Numbered from the stretch's first letter, positions 9,557 through 17,868 are shown. The stretch is DNA of 38,813 nt from Nitrospirota bacterium (GCA_021790195.1 JAJYIF010000029.1:1-38813); one strand, 5' to 3'. Numbers and translations are program-made. The notes: generated by a model not told the origin, from the letters alone.

Positions 9557-9566
9557 GGCTCACCTC

Positions 9567-12500
9567 CTATGCCTTCTCTATGTTGACGAGGAACGACTTG
9601 AACTCCGGTGTCTGGGTGTTCGCATCGCCCACGAAAGGGGTAAGGGTGTTGGCTAAGTAGCCGTTCTTGGCGAGTCCCTTAAAGCCCCAGTGGATCGGGA
9701 TGCCCACGTGATTGACGGTCTTTCCGTTGACCTGAAGGGGCTTCAAGCGCTTAGTCACCACAGCCTTCGCTTTTATGAAGCCGCGGTTGGACCACACCTT
9801 GACCCAATCGCCATCTTTGATGCCCTTTTCCTTAGCCAGCTCCACGCCTATTTCCACGAACTGCTCCGGCTGGAGGATAGACGCGATGCGGGTATGTTTG
9901 GTCCAGAAGTGGAAATGTTCGGTGACACGGTATGTGGTGGCGGCGTAAGGGAAATCCTTGCTTGTGCCAAAGGCCGCCCTGTCATCTTTGAAGACCCGCG
10001 CAGCAGGGTTGTTGACCACCTTTGGGTGCAGAGGATTGGTATCGATAGGTGTCTCGAAAGGCTCATAGTGCTCGGGAAAGGGTCCTTCCGCCATCTTGTC
10101 CAGTGCGAACAGACGCCCCACTCCTTCCGGCTGCATTATGAAGGGACTCATGGGGTTTCCTGGAGGGACATCCGGCTTGAAGTCCGGCACGTCCACCCCG
10201 GTCCATTTCGCGCCGTCCCACCAGATCAGTCTGCGCTTGGGGTCCCAGGGCTTCCCGGAGGGGTCGCAGGAGGCGCGGTTGTAAAGGATGCGCCGGTTGG
10301 CCGGCCAAGAGAAGGCCCAGTTGAGTGTGTTGCCTAGGCCCGACGGGTCGTAATTGTCGCGCCTCGCCATCATATTGCCCTTCTCCGTCCACGAGCCGGA
10401 AAAAATCCAGCAACCGCAGCTTGTGGAGCCGTCGTCCTGAAGCTGGGCAAAGCCGTCCAGCTGCAGGCCCTTTTTCAGAATGACCTTGCTCTTGTCCTTG
10501 GGATCGGTCAGGTCCGCCAGGGCCTTGCCGTTATATTCTTTAGCGAGTTCCTCGGGCGACGGCGCATGGGGAATGTCGTAGTTCCAGGTGAGGTTCAGTA
10601 TAGAATCGGGGAAAGCCCCGCCCTCTTTCTGATACAGCTCCCGAAGCTTCAGGTAGATGCCGGCAATGATATCCGCGTCGGGCTTGGCGTCTCCAGGAGG
10701 GGGAGCGCCCCTGTAGTGCCACTGGAGCCATCGCCCGCTGTTTGTGAGAGACCCGTTCTCCTCGGCGAAACATGTGGAGGGAAGGCGGATCACCTCGGTC
10801 TGGATTTCTGAGGTCTTCACGTCATTGTATTCGCCGTGGTTTTCCCAGAAGCACGACGTTTCTGTAGCCAGGGGATCGATCACGACCATATATTTAAGTT
10901 TAGAAAAAGCGGCGATCAGCTTTGCCTTGTTCGGTATCGAACCCAGGGGGTTGAAGCCCTGACAGAAGTATCCGTTCATCTTGCCCTGGTGCATCAGTTC
11001 GAACACCTGGAGCACATCATATACCTTGTCCAGCTTGGGCAGCCAATTAAAGCACCATTTGTTCTCCTTGGTGGCGGCCTTGCCGAACCAGGCCTTCATC
11101 AGACTGACGTGGAACTTGGCGTAGTTCTGCCAATAATCCAGCTGCCCGGGGCGCAGCGGCTTGAACGCACGCGCGCTGATGTAAGCGTTGTAGTCAGTTT
11201 CCTTGTCTCCCGGCAGGGTGAGGTAGCCGGGCAGGAGGTTCGACAGTAGCCCCAGATCGGTCAGGCCCTGAATATTCGAGTGGCCACGGAGCGCGTTCAC
11301 CCCCCCGCCCGCCATGCCCACATTGCCGAGCAGGAGCTGAACCATGGCCGCGGTGCGGATCATCTGCGATCCCACGGTGTGCTGGGTCCAGCCGAGCGCG
11401 TACATGAAGGTGAGCGTCCGGTCAGGCACAGAGGTGGTTGCGATGATCTCGCAAACCTTGAGAAACGTATCTTTTGGCGTGCCGCAGATGTTGCTCACTG
11501 CGTCAGGCGTGTAACGTGAATAGTGTTTCTTCAGCAGCTGGAACACCGAGCGCGGGTGTGTCAGGGTAGGGTCCACCTTTGCATAGCCGTCTGGCCCGAT
11601 TTCATAGGCCCAGGTGGATTTGTCGTACATGTGCTTTGCTGCCTCGTAGCCCGAGAACAGGCCGTCCTCGAACTCATACCCTTCTTTTACGATGAAAGGG
11701 GCGTTGGTGTATGCCTTGACGTATTCATGCTGGATCTTGTCATTGGAGAGCAGATAGTTGATCACCCCGCCCAAAAAGGCGATGTCAGTGCCGGTGCGGA
11801 GCGGCGCATAGAGGTCGGCCACCGAAGCGGAACGTGTGAAGCGCGGATCGATCACAATGAATGTAGCTTTATTATGGGCCTTGGCCTCTGTCACCCATTT
11901 GAAGCCGCAGGGATGGGCCTCTGCCGCATTGCCGCCCATGACTATTATGACGTTTGCGTTCTTGATATCGACCCAATGATTGGTCATCGCGCCGCGGCCG
12001 AATGTTGGGGCCAGACTGGCCACCGTGGGGCCGTGTCAGACCCGGGCCTGGTTGTCGAACGCCAGGATTCCAGTGCTGCGGACCACCTTGTGGGTAATAT
12101 ACCCGGATTCGTTACTCGAGGCTGAGGCTGCCAGGAAGCCGGTGGTCAGCCAGCGGTTGACCGTGGCGCCGTCTGAGTTCTTGGTTATAAAGTTCTTGTC
12201 GCGGTCGTCCTTCATAAGCCGGGCCGCTCTGGTAAAGGCCTCGTCCCAGGAAATGCGCTTCCATTCGCTTGCTCCTGGGGCGCGGTATTCCGGATACTTA
12301 AGCCGGTCCGGGCTGTGGATGAAGTCCACAAGGCCGGCGCCTTTAGGACAGAGCGTTCCCCGGTTTACGGGATGGTCCGGGTCGCCTTCAATATGGAATA
12401 TGGACGGCTCCGCGTTTTTCGCCTTGTCCCCCATGCTGTACATGATCAGGCCGCAAGCGACCGAGCAGTACGGACAGGTATTACGGGTCTCGGAACTGCC

Positions 12501-12623
12501 GGTCAGCTTGAACTCGCGCACCTCGGCAAGCGCATTATCAACGGAAAAGCCGAGCGCCACCGCACTGGACGTCGCCAGTCCGCCGGCGCAAACCTTGAAA
12601 AACTGTCTTCGCGTCACGTTCAT
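9567..12623 (-). CDS. fdoG: Formate dehydrogenase alpha subunit, selenocysteine-containing
   Basis: A 1018-aa periplasmic molybdenum or tungsten bis-MGD catalytic subunit oxidising formate to CO2. An in-frame TGA at 12036-12038 must be read as selenocysteine 196. Its context, NQARV-U-HGPTVASL, and its residue number match E. coli FdnG/FdoG. The N-terminus carries a twin-arginine signal (RRQFFK, residues 5-10) and ends near ALA. Cys 50, 53, 57 and 92 form the [4Fe-4S] site. Similarity to FdnG continues to the C-terminal VGDANTQTPEFKSFLVNIEKA region. AAGGAGG lies 8 bases before ATG 12623. Read without recoding, the gene would be miscalled as two ORFs. Expression requires SelA/B/C/D elsewhere in the genome and Tat export. 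Confidence 0.97.
12004..12038 (-). promoter_or_regulatory. Bacterial SECIS-like hairpin following the Sec UGA
   Basis: Directly 3' of the TGA at 12036-12038, the mRNA can fold GGCC-AGUCU-GGCC (12009-12021). The apical loop resembles the GGUCU/AGUCU loop of E. coli fdhF and fdnG SECIS elements, at the usual distance of about 15-20 bases from the UGA. The loop is read as coding sequence too (residues ASLAP). Confidence 0.8.
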
Positions 12624-12791
12624 GTTATACCTCCTTAGTTTGCGCAGACGACAATATCATGCAGACGCCCAGTCCTGTCTTCCACAGATATTCCCTCTCC
12701 CGCCCAGATCACAAACCATGTTCTAGAAATAAATAATAGAATGGATTGTACTGCCTGTCAAGACGTGTTCCAGCCCGGAGAATCCGATTCC

Positions 12792-12820
12792 TTGCCCAGA
12801 GACTTACAGCGCGGTATAAT
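12792..12820 (+). promoter_or_regulatory. Near-consensus sigma-70 promoter for the fmdE-like gene
   Basis: TTGCCC at 12792-12797 and a perfect TATAAT at 12815-12820 are separated by 17 bases. Transcription would begin near 12827, about 40 bases before the chosen ATG at 12867. This also argues against the upstream in-frame ATG at 12819, which falls inside the -10 box. Confidence 0.75.
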
Positions 12821-12866
12821 GAATACCATGAATAAGCGCCCGGCGGAATGTCACAGGGAAGGCAAT

Positions 12867-13475
12867 ATGCGTTGCAGTACTCTTGATTTCGAGCAGCTTC
12901 TTGGTGAGTCGGCGAGAATACACGGCCACCTCTGTCCCGGCCAGGTGCTCGGCGTCCGCATGTCTATTTTAGGGCTCAGCAGGATCGGCATCCTTGATCC
13001 GAAAGGCCGGGACAGAAAGAGCATCATCGTGTTCGTCGAGATGGACCGCTGTGCGACTGACGCTGTGCAGTCGGTCACAGGTTGCAGCCTCGGGCGCAGG
13101 ACCCTGAAGTTCATGGATTACGGCAAGATGGCTGCAACATTCGTGAACCTGAAGACAGGTGAAGCTGTGCGGGTCGTTGCCAGGGATGATTCGCGGGAGA
13201 CAGCCGGGGAATACTTCCCAGAGATCGAAAACAGGCATGCGGCCCAGCTTGAAGCATATAAGGTCATGCAGGACCGCGAGCTTTTCGACGTGATGGACGT
13301 AAGGGTCAGGCTCAAGCCTGAAGACATGCCGGGGAGTCCTCTGCGAAGGATCAGATGCGATTCCTGCGGGGAATACGTTCAGGACCTGCGCGAGGTCGAA
13401 AGGAATGGAAGGTTCCTATGCCGGCCGTGCGCAGGTTCCGGATATTATGTGCCCGTCGTCCGGGATATTTCTTGA
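12867..13475 (+). CDS. FmdE-family (formylmethanofuran dehydrogenase subunit E-like) metal-binding protein
   Basis: A 202-aa soluble protein of the FmdE family. The signature HGHLCPGQVLGVRM begins at residue 19, with a conserved Cys-rich core (RCATDAVQSVTGCSLGRRTLKF). A C-terminal zinc-ribbon-like element follows (CDSCGEYV and CRPC). ATG 12867 was chosen because AGGGAAGG precedes it and it lies about 40 bases from the predicted transcription start. Longer in-frame versions begin upstream of or within the promoter. FmdE proteins bind zinc and occur in organisms without methanogenesis, often beside molybdenum/tungsten enzymes. Divergent placement next to fdoG suggests a role tied to formate dehydrogenase or its cofactor, but the function is not established. 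Confidence 0.88.
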   Translation: MRCSTLDFEQLLGESARIHGHLCPGQVLGVRMSILGLSRIGILDPKGRDRKSIIVFVEMDRCATDAVQSVTGCSLGRRTLKFMDYGKMAATFVNLKTGEAVRVVARDDSRETAGEYFPEIENRHAAQLEAYKVMQDRELFDVMDVRVRLKPEDMPGSPLRRIRCDSCGEYVQDLREVERNGRFLCRPCAGSGYYVPVVRDIS

Positions 13476-13528
13476 CCGTCGTTATGCAATTGCTCCATAG
13501 CGGGCGAGTCCTGAAGACGGAGTTTAGT

Positions 13529-13679
13529 TATTAACTGTCTCATAATAGTCTGTACTTCATAGTCGTCATTCCCGCGAAGGCGGGAATCCAGGTTGAGAAG
13601 CATGGATGCTCGACTAAGGACCTCGGGCATGACGGACGAAAGCCAAAAGTCTGTAAATATTATTTTGAGACTGTTAATA
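13529..13679. mobile_element. MITE-like element with 19-bp terminal inverted repeats and an internal REP-like hairpin
   Basis: TATTAACTGTCTCATAATA at 13529-13547 is matched on the opposite strand at 13661-13679 with 17 of 19 bases. Between them is a REP-type palindrome (13568-13587) and an outer partner GGGCATGACG near 13625 that mirrors CGTCATTCCC at 13564. The 151-bp unit encodes nothing and lies in decayed sequence. The right end supplies the stop codon of the adjacent TPR remnant. No target duplication is clear. Confidence 0.55.
13568..13587. repeat. REP-like palindrome ATTCCCGC-GAAG-GCGGGAAT
   Basis: Perfect 8-bp arms with a 4-base loop. The core (CCCGCGAAGGCGGGAATCC) is of the kind seen as a dispersed intergenic repeat in many bacterial genomes. 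Here it is nested inside the inverted-repeat element at 13529-13679. Confidence 0.7.
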
Positions 13680-13856
13680 TCTGCTCAAGACTTCGACAGC
13701 CCGTCGGACATCCGCAAGGCCGGGATCTATCTTTAATGCGGATCTGAATTCTCCTATAGCATCTTCCTTCAGCCCTTTCCTGAGATAGGATATTCCAAGA
13801 TCCCTGTGCGCCTCTGCGTAATCCGGCCTTAATCTTAATGCAGTCTTGTACTGATA
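13674..13856 (-). pseudogene. Remnant of a TPR-repeat protein
   Basis: A reading frame of about 60 codons between two stops encodes a clear tetratricopeptide pattern: ALRLRPDYAEAHRDLGISY, then LKEDAIGEFRSALKIDP, ending VRRAVEVLSRY and TAA. The register of Ala/Gly/Tyr and the terminal Pro is that of TPR helices. There is no start codon or ribosome-binding site, and an in-frame stop lies just upstream at 13857-13859. This is therefore the C-terminal stub of a longer gene whose front is lost. The stop codon falls inside the terminal repeat of the MITE-like element. Confidence 0.65.
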
Positions 13857-13922
13857 TTAAAACAAAGACTGCACAAGAAAGTTTTTCGCCGGAACTGCCC
13901 TTATTTGTGAATAAGGCAATGG

Positions 13923-13947
13923 AAAAAGGAGGGGCTTGCGCCCCTCC
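13923..13947 (-). terminator. Rho-independent terminator
   Basis: On the minus strand, GGAGGGGC and GCCCCTCC pair around a 4-base loop (13928-13947), followed by five T residues. It lies 20 bases beyond the stop of the beta-barrel remnant and would end the tusA-dsrE transcript. Confidence 0.85.
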
Positions 13948-13966
13948 AGTGGGGGGGGGAGGAAGC

Positions 13967-14479
13967 TCAGAAAGTCACATCGAAGGTAAAGTAGATGTCA
14001 TGCGCCTTGTCGAGCGGCGGAAACATCTGGGCATTCATCGAGTTGTTCAGGTCTGACATGCTCTTCGGCTGGCCGACCCAGTTGTTGCTTCCTGTGTACT
14101 TGAAGTCGTAATACTGGTATCCGAGCCTGAAGTAAGCCTTGCCGTATTTTGAAATAGGCTTGCTCCTGATCTCCTGGATGACATAGGCCTCATACACGTT
14201 GCCGTGGACCCCGAGCTTGCTCGTCCACATGTCGTCCGAGGTCGGATCGAAGGCAAGCCAGTATTTCGAGCCGTAGTTGTATTCCAGGCCTAGCTTTGTT
14301 CCAGTGGAAGGGAAATCATACCGCGCACCGAGATAGATTGCGCCTCCCGTGCGGTCCTTCTTTGCACCGCCGGCATCGTACATCAGTCCGCCGACCGGGA
14401 GCAGGCCGCCCGGAACGCCGGGCGCTCCCGGACCGAAGAGACAGAATAGAGACTGAAAAATGGTTATGGGCCGCCTCAT
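13967..14479 (-). pseudogene. C-terminal remnant of an outer-membrane beta-barrel protein (DUF3373-like)
   Basis: The frame encodes 170 residues, of which the last 130 or so look like barrel strands: GGAIYLGARYDFPS, LGLEYNYGSKYWLAF, AYFRLGYQYYDFKYTGSNNW and the terminal DIYFTFDVTF with a closing Phe. This resembles the end of DUF3373 proteins (usually about 450-500 aa), from memory of the family. The front, including any signal peptide, is missing, and the first 25 residues look like unrelated sequence. The ATG at 14479 sits 3 bases after the dsrE stop with no Shine-Dalgarno. I read it as an N-terminally deleted gene now at the tail of the tusA-dsrE unit. Confidence 0.65.
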
Positions 14480-14484
14480 GTTTC

Positions 14485-14859
14485 TCAGAAAGTCAGTCCT
14501 TGTCGCTCGAGCAGCATCTCTCCAAGAAATGATCCGGGCTTGATCTCCGAATTGGGAATGCGCTCCGCCTTATCGAGTCCGTAATGATTGACGCAGGACG
14601 CGCAAACATAAAACTTCACCCCGAATTCTTCGATGAGGGTTCCCATAAGCTCATGGACCGGCGAGAACTCGTCCTTTTTCTGTTTCGTAAGCGTCTCCGC
14701 AAAACCTTTTTTTGCAAGCTGCACGCCGGCGTCCATGAGAAAGAAGTCGAGTTCCACATCAAACGCCTTCATGTTTGTGGCAAGCTGCATTGCGCCCGCA
14801 ACTACGTCGACCTTGTCATGACATTGGGTGATAATGAACACGAACTTTTTCTTCTCCAT
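14485..14859 (-). CDS. DsrE-family sulfur-relay protein
   Basis: A 124-aa cytoplasmic protein of the DsrE/DsrF/TusD superfamily. It has the alternating beta-alpha pattern (FVFIITQCHD, ELDFFLMDAGVQLAKKG, VKFYVCASCVNHYGL) with cysteines at 13, 86 and 89. The CASC pair sits at the end of the strand where DsrE-like proteins carry their sulfur-accepting Cys. AGGAG lies 9 bases before the ATG. It follows tusA by 117 bases on the same strand, a common pairing in sulfur-trafficking loci. The sigma-54 promoter at 15281-15295 should drive both. The exact partner (persulfide relay to which acceptor) is not shown. Confidence 0.88.
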   Translation of the reverse strand: MEKKKFVFIITQCHDKVDVVAGAMQLATNMKAFDVELDFFLMDAGVQLAKKGFAETLTKQKKDEFSPVHELMGTLIEEFGVKFYVCASCVNHYGLDKAERIPNSEIKPGSFLGEMLLERQGLTF

Positions 14860-14976
14860 GCGAGTATCTCCTGTTGTTTATTGATGACTATGACTCTCTT
14901 GATGAGGTCTTCCTGCATTCCCTCTGTCCGCACGGCCTGCAGGGACATTGCCCCGGAGACCGCCCCTTCTGCGTCG

Positions 14977-15231
14977 CTACTTCCTTCTTGCGACAAAAAG
15001 CCGGTCATGCTCCCCGGCCTCAAGGACCCCAAAATAGTCATGACCTGCCTTTTCGGCCCAAGCAGGGATGTCCTTGCGAGTTCCGGGATCACTTGATTTA
15101 ATCTCCAGGACCTCGCCTATCTTTACCCGTCCGATCCATTTCTTGGCTTCCAGGAGAGGTCCGGGGCACGAGTTCCCCCGGGCGTCAACCACCCTGGCTA
15201 TAGCGAGCTTGGTAAGGTCCTGATTCCTCAT
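14977..15231 (-). CDS. tusA: TusA-family sulfurtransferase
   Basis: An 84-aa TusA/SirA/YedF-like protein that carries persulfide on a conserved cysteine. The signature DARGNSCPGPLLEAKK places Cys22 as the sulfur carrier, followed by the usual basic amphipathic helix and a C-terminal strand. ATG 15231 is preceded by GGAGG with a 9-base gap. Its transcript would start about 40 bases upstream at the sigma-54 promoter. A DsrE-like gene follows, so the pair may form a small sulfur-relay module, as known for TusA-DsrE in sulfur-metabolising bacteria. Confidence 0.92.
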   Translation of the reverse strand: MRNQDLTKLAIARVVDARGNSCPGPLLEAKKWIGRVKIGEVLEIKSSDPGTRKDIPAWAEKAGHDYFGVLEAGEHDRLFVARRK

Positions 15232-15280
15232 AAAGCTCCCTCCTGAAAGATCTTGCCTTGCTGCATTCCACACATATAAC

Positions 15281-15295
15281 GCAATCGGCGTGCCA
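15281..15295 (-). promoter_or_regulatory. Sigma-54 (-24/-12) promoter upstream of tusA
   Basis: The minus strand reads TGGCACGCCGATTGC. This has the invariant GG and GC exactly 10 bases apart and matches the TGGCAC-N5-TTGC consensus. The predicted start is near 15269, leaving about 38 bases of leader with a good ribosome-binding site before tusA. The neighbouring divergent gene encodes a sigma-54 activator. Confidence 0.85.
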
Positions 15296-15415
15296 TTCGG
15301 TCGGGAGCGGACTGAACTGCCAATAAAGTTAATATAATCGCTGATATAAGACCCATTCGAAGCGAGATTCAGGTGCGTTGCCGCCTCAATTTATGTTGCA
15401 ATATAAGTTGACAAA

Positions 15416-15431
15416 TGTTAACATGTAAACA
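15416..15431. promoter_or_regulatory. Candidate upstream activator site TGT-N10-ACA
   Basis: TGTTAACATGTAAACA fits the NifA-type enhancer layout and lies about 121 bp upstream of the sigma-54 element. An overlapping inverted repeat (GTAAAC, 9 bases, GTTTAC at 15425-15445) could be an alternative or second site. It also lies just before the activator gene, so it may mediate autoregulation. Confidence 0.45.
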
Positions 15432-15460
15432 ACTTTTACGTTTACTTAAGGAGGCCTGCG

Positions 15461-16828
15461 ATGGACCAGCGGGAAATGGTGACCTATTGGAAAACGATCG
15501 TCGACACTATGACCGACGGTCTCATAGTCGTTGATGTGGACGGCATGATCGTCGCGGTTAACCCTGCAACAGAAAAGCTCACCGGATTCACAAGAGAAGA
15601 ACTAATCGGCAGCCCGTGCACCATACTCAACTGCGACCATTGCTCCATCCGCTCCTCCGGACCAAATTTCACCTGCGCCCTGTTCGAGACAAGACAGATT
15701 GAACGCCGCAAATGCACTATAAAGAAGAAAGACGGCGAGACAGTGCCCATCATAAAGAACGCCACGGTCCTGGTTGGGAAGAACGGCAGAGTGAGCGGCG
15801 GGGTTGAAACGATCACTGACCGGCGGGCCCTTGTGACGAAGGACAGGAAGATAGAGAGGTTGAGCTCTTTGCTCGATATCAAGGACCGGTCGCACGGGAT
15901 AATCGGCAAATCGAAGATAATGCAAAACGTGCTTGATCTGGTTGCCGACGCCGCCCTTACCGACGCTCCGATCGTCATCTACGGGGAAAGCGGGACCGGC
16001 AAAGAGGTGGTCGCAACGGCCATACATGATCTCGGCAGGAGAAGGCACGCCCCCTTTGTCAAGGTCAGCTGCGCCGCCCTTTCCGAGTCCCTTTTGGAAA
16101 GCGAGCTGTTCGGACATGTCAAGGGCGCTTTTACGGGCGCGGACAGAATGAGAAGGGGTCGCTTTGAACTGGCCCACGGAGGGGACATATTTCTCGACGA
16201 GATAGGGGATATCCCGCTTTCCATGCAGGTGAAGATACTGCGGGTCTTGCAGGAAAAGGAATTCGAGAGAGTGGGGGACAGTACGCCGATAAAAGTCGAC
16301 TGCCGGATCATATCGGCGACACACCGGGACCTCCCTGAAATGATTGAGCGGAACTCCTTCAGAGAGGACCTCTTTTATCGTTTGAACGTAGTCCCGATCT
16401 ATTTGCCCCCTTTAAGAGAGAGGCGCGAAGACCTCCATCAGCTTGTCGATCATTACCTGGAGGTGAACCGCCTTAAAACCAACAAGGACATCGAGGGCAT
16501 CAGCAGCGAAGCCATGGACGCCCTGACATCCTACTCCTGGCCGGGCAATATAAGAGAGCTTATCAACACTATTGAATATGCCTTCGTGGTCTGCCACGAA
16601 GAGTTCATAGAGCTGCGGCACCTTCCCGACACGATCAAGAATATAAAGCAGAAGCGTTCCTCTGCCGCCGCGGGATGGGACGAGCGTGACCGGCTGCTCG
16701 ATGCCTTGAGACAGGCGGGAGGGAAAAAGAATGAGGCTGCGAAACTGCTTGGCATTACGAGGCAGGCCCTCTGGAAGAAAGTCAAGAAATTCGGCATCGG
16801 GGCTAATTACGAGGCTAAAGACAGCTAA
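15461..16828 (+). CDS. Sigma-54-dependent regulator: PAS, AAA+, Fis-type HTH
   Basis: A 455-aa bacterial enhancer-binding protein. A PAS domain (about residues 7-120) is followed by the AAA+ domain: Walker A GESGTGKE 175-182, GAFTGA loop 222-227, Walker B GGDIFLDEIGD 240-250. A C-terminal Fis-like helix-turn-helix ends it (NEAAKLLGITRQALWKKVKK). The PAS domain contains cysteines 53, 58, 61, 72 and 85 (PCTILNCDHC and onward), which could bind a metal or act as a redox or sulfur switch. That is inference. There is no receiver domain, so sensing is probably direct. AAGGAGG lies 8 bases before the ATG. It is divergent from tusA-dsrE, the most likely target. Confidence 0.93.
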   Translation: MDQREMVTYWKTIVDTMTDGLIVVDVDGMIVAVNPATEKLTGFTREELIGSPCTILNCDHCSIRSSGPNFTCALFETRQIERRKCTIKKKDGETVPIIKNATVLVGKNGRVSGGVETITDRRALVTKDRKIERLSSLLDIKDRSHGIIGKSKIMQNVLDLVADAALTDAPIVIYGESGTGKEVVATAIHDLGRRRHAPFVKVSCAALSESLLESELFGHVKGAFTGADRMRRGRFELAHGGDIFLDEIGDIPLSMQVKILRVLQEKEFERVGDSTPIKVDCRIISATHRDLPEMIERNSFREDLFYRLNVVPIYLPPLRERREDLHQLVDHYLEVNRLKTNKDIEGISSEAMDALTSYSWPGNIRELINTIEYAFVVCHEEFIELRHLPDTIKNIKQKRSSAAAGWDERDRLLDALRQAGGKKNEAAKLLGITRQALWKKVKKFGIGANYEAKDS

Positions 16829-16861
16829 GCGAGGTTCGGGCGGGCATGTCGATCTGAGGTA

Positions 16862-16889
16862 TTGACAATCGGCTGCGATGAGATATCCT
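16862..16889 (+). promoter_or_regulatory. Probable sigma-70 promoter for bacterioferritin
   Basis: A perfect TTGACA at 16862-16867 and TATCCT at 16884-16889 are separated by 16 bases, in the gap between the regulator and bfr. The resulting leader would be about 100 bases. Confidence 0.5.
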
Positions 16890-16997
16890 TGAACATAGAG
16901 ACGCTTGGAGGCCGCCGAAAGCGGAGGCGGACCGTGAGAAAAGAACGCTGCGCAAAGTACGCTGTGAGAATATATCAGCTCAAAGGAGGATATTGCG

Positions 16998-17471
16998 ATG
17001 AAGGGAAACCAGAAATTGATTGAGACATTGAATTCGCTTCTTGCCGACGAATTGACGGCGATCAACCAGTACATGGTGCACTCCGAGATGGCCGACAGCT
17101 GGGGTTATGAAAAACTCCACAAGCATTTCGAGAAGCGAGCGATCGATGAGATGAAGCATGCCGAACAGCTGATCGGCCGCATTCTTTTCCTCGAGGGGAC
17201 CCCGATAGTGAGCAACCTGAAGCAGATGCACATCGGCAGTGAGATCCCAAAGCAGCTTGAATACGACCATGAACTGGAATCCGCCGCCATCAAGGCGTAT
17301 AATGCAGCGATCTCGCTGGCCGGCGAGGTTGCCGATTTCGCAACGCGGGAAGTGCTGGAGCATATCCTGAACGATGAGGACAGGCACATAGACGGCATTG
17401 AGGCGATCCGGGACCAGATCTCTCACATGACACTGCAGGTTTTCCTGACGACCCAGGTGGAGGAAAAGTAG
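16998..17471 (+). CDS. bfr: Bacterioferritin
   Basis: A 157-aa, 24-mer-forming heme ferritin that oxidises and stores iron. All ferroxidase ligands are present at the E. coli numbering: Glu18, Glu51, His54, Glu94, Glu127 and His130. Met52, the heme ligand between subunits, is also there. Length is normal (158 in E. coli). AAAGGAGG lies 8 bases before ATG 16998. It stands alone on the plus strand between the sigma-54 regulator and the convergent cutA. Iron storage fits an organism with a heavy heme and Fe-S demand. Confidence 0.96.
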   Translation: MKGNQKLIETLNSLLADELTAINQYMVHSEMADSWGYEKLHKHFEKRAIDEMKHAEQLIGRILFLEGTPIVSNLKQMHIGSEIPKQLEYDHELESAAIKAYNAAISLAGEVADFATREVLEHILNDEDRHIDGIEAIRDQISHMTLQVFLTTQVEEK

Positions 17472-17553
17472 AGACTTTTATTCTGTTCGGCCATAGATGT
17501 GAAGATGTTCTTGTGAAGTTTTGCCGGGCACCCCGGGAATGATATCTCTTAAT

Positions 17554-17868
17554 CTATCCGGTAACTTCCTTCAGCCAACCCAGATAGTCTGCCGACCCTT
17601 CGGCAACCGGGACGGCAATAATCTCGGGGACCGTATAACTGTGGAGCTCTTTTACTCTCTCCAAGAGTGAGTCGAAGAGGCTGCGCCGGGTCTTGGCGAT
17701 CATCAGGACTTCGGCCTCATCCTCGATCTTCCCCTGCCAGGAATAAATGGACCTGATATTTCTTATTATATTCACACAAGCGGCAAGCCGCGCCTCCACT
17801 AAAGCACGTGCCATCTTTGAAGCTTCATCCTCGTTAGAAGCGGTAATAAAGACTATGATGGTCTCCAA
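17554..17868 (-). CDS. cutA: Divalent-cation tolerance protein CutA
   Basis: A 104-aa trimeric CutA1 protein. The family core is evident: IIVFITASNEDEASKMARAL, then ACVNIIRNIRSIYSWQGKIEDEAEVLMIAKT, and SYTVPEIIAVPV before the C-terminal helix with YLGWL. I chose TTG 17868 because GGGAGG is 4 bases upstream and the family normally begins at this strand. A longer in-frame start at 17907 (also TTG) adds 13 residues without a better site. It converges on bfr, with a GC-rich hairpin at 17524-17536 between them. The physiological role of CutA is still unclear; copper or other metal binding is reported. Confidence 0.93.
   Translation of the reverse strand: METIIVFITASNEDEASKMARALVEARLAACVNIIRNIRSIYSWQGKIEDEAEVLMIAKTRRSLFDSLLERVKELHSYTVPEIIAVPVAEGSADYLGWLKEVTG

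Noticed and set aside
12036-12038. In-frame TGA in fdoG read as a nonsense mutation
   Set aside because: Flanking residues, position 196 and the downstream hairpin all fit selenocysteine insertion.
12819-12866. Upstream ATG for the FmdE-like gene
   Set aside because: It overlaps the TATAAT box of the predicted promoter and has no Shine-Dalgarno.
14802-15092. Minus-strand ORF of 96 aa between dsrE and tusA
   Set aside because: Its front half is tusA in another frame and its back half overlaps dsrE. Codons are atypical and there is no family pattern.
17524-17536. CCGGG-CAC-CCCGG hairpin between bfr and cutA as a terminator
   Set aside because: The stem is only 5 bp with no T-run on either strand. 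It is mentioned only as context for cutA.
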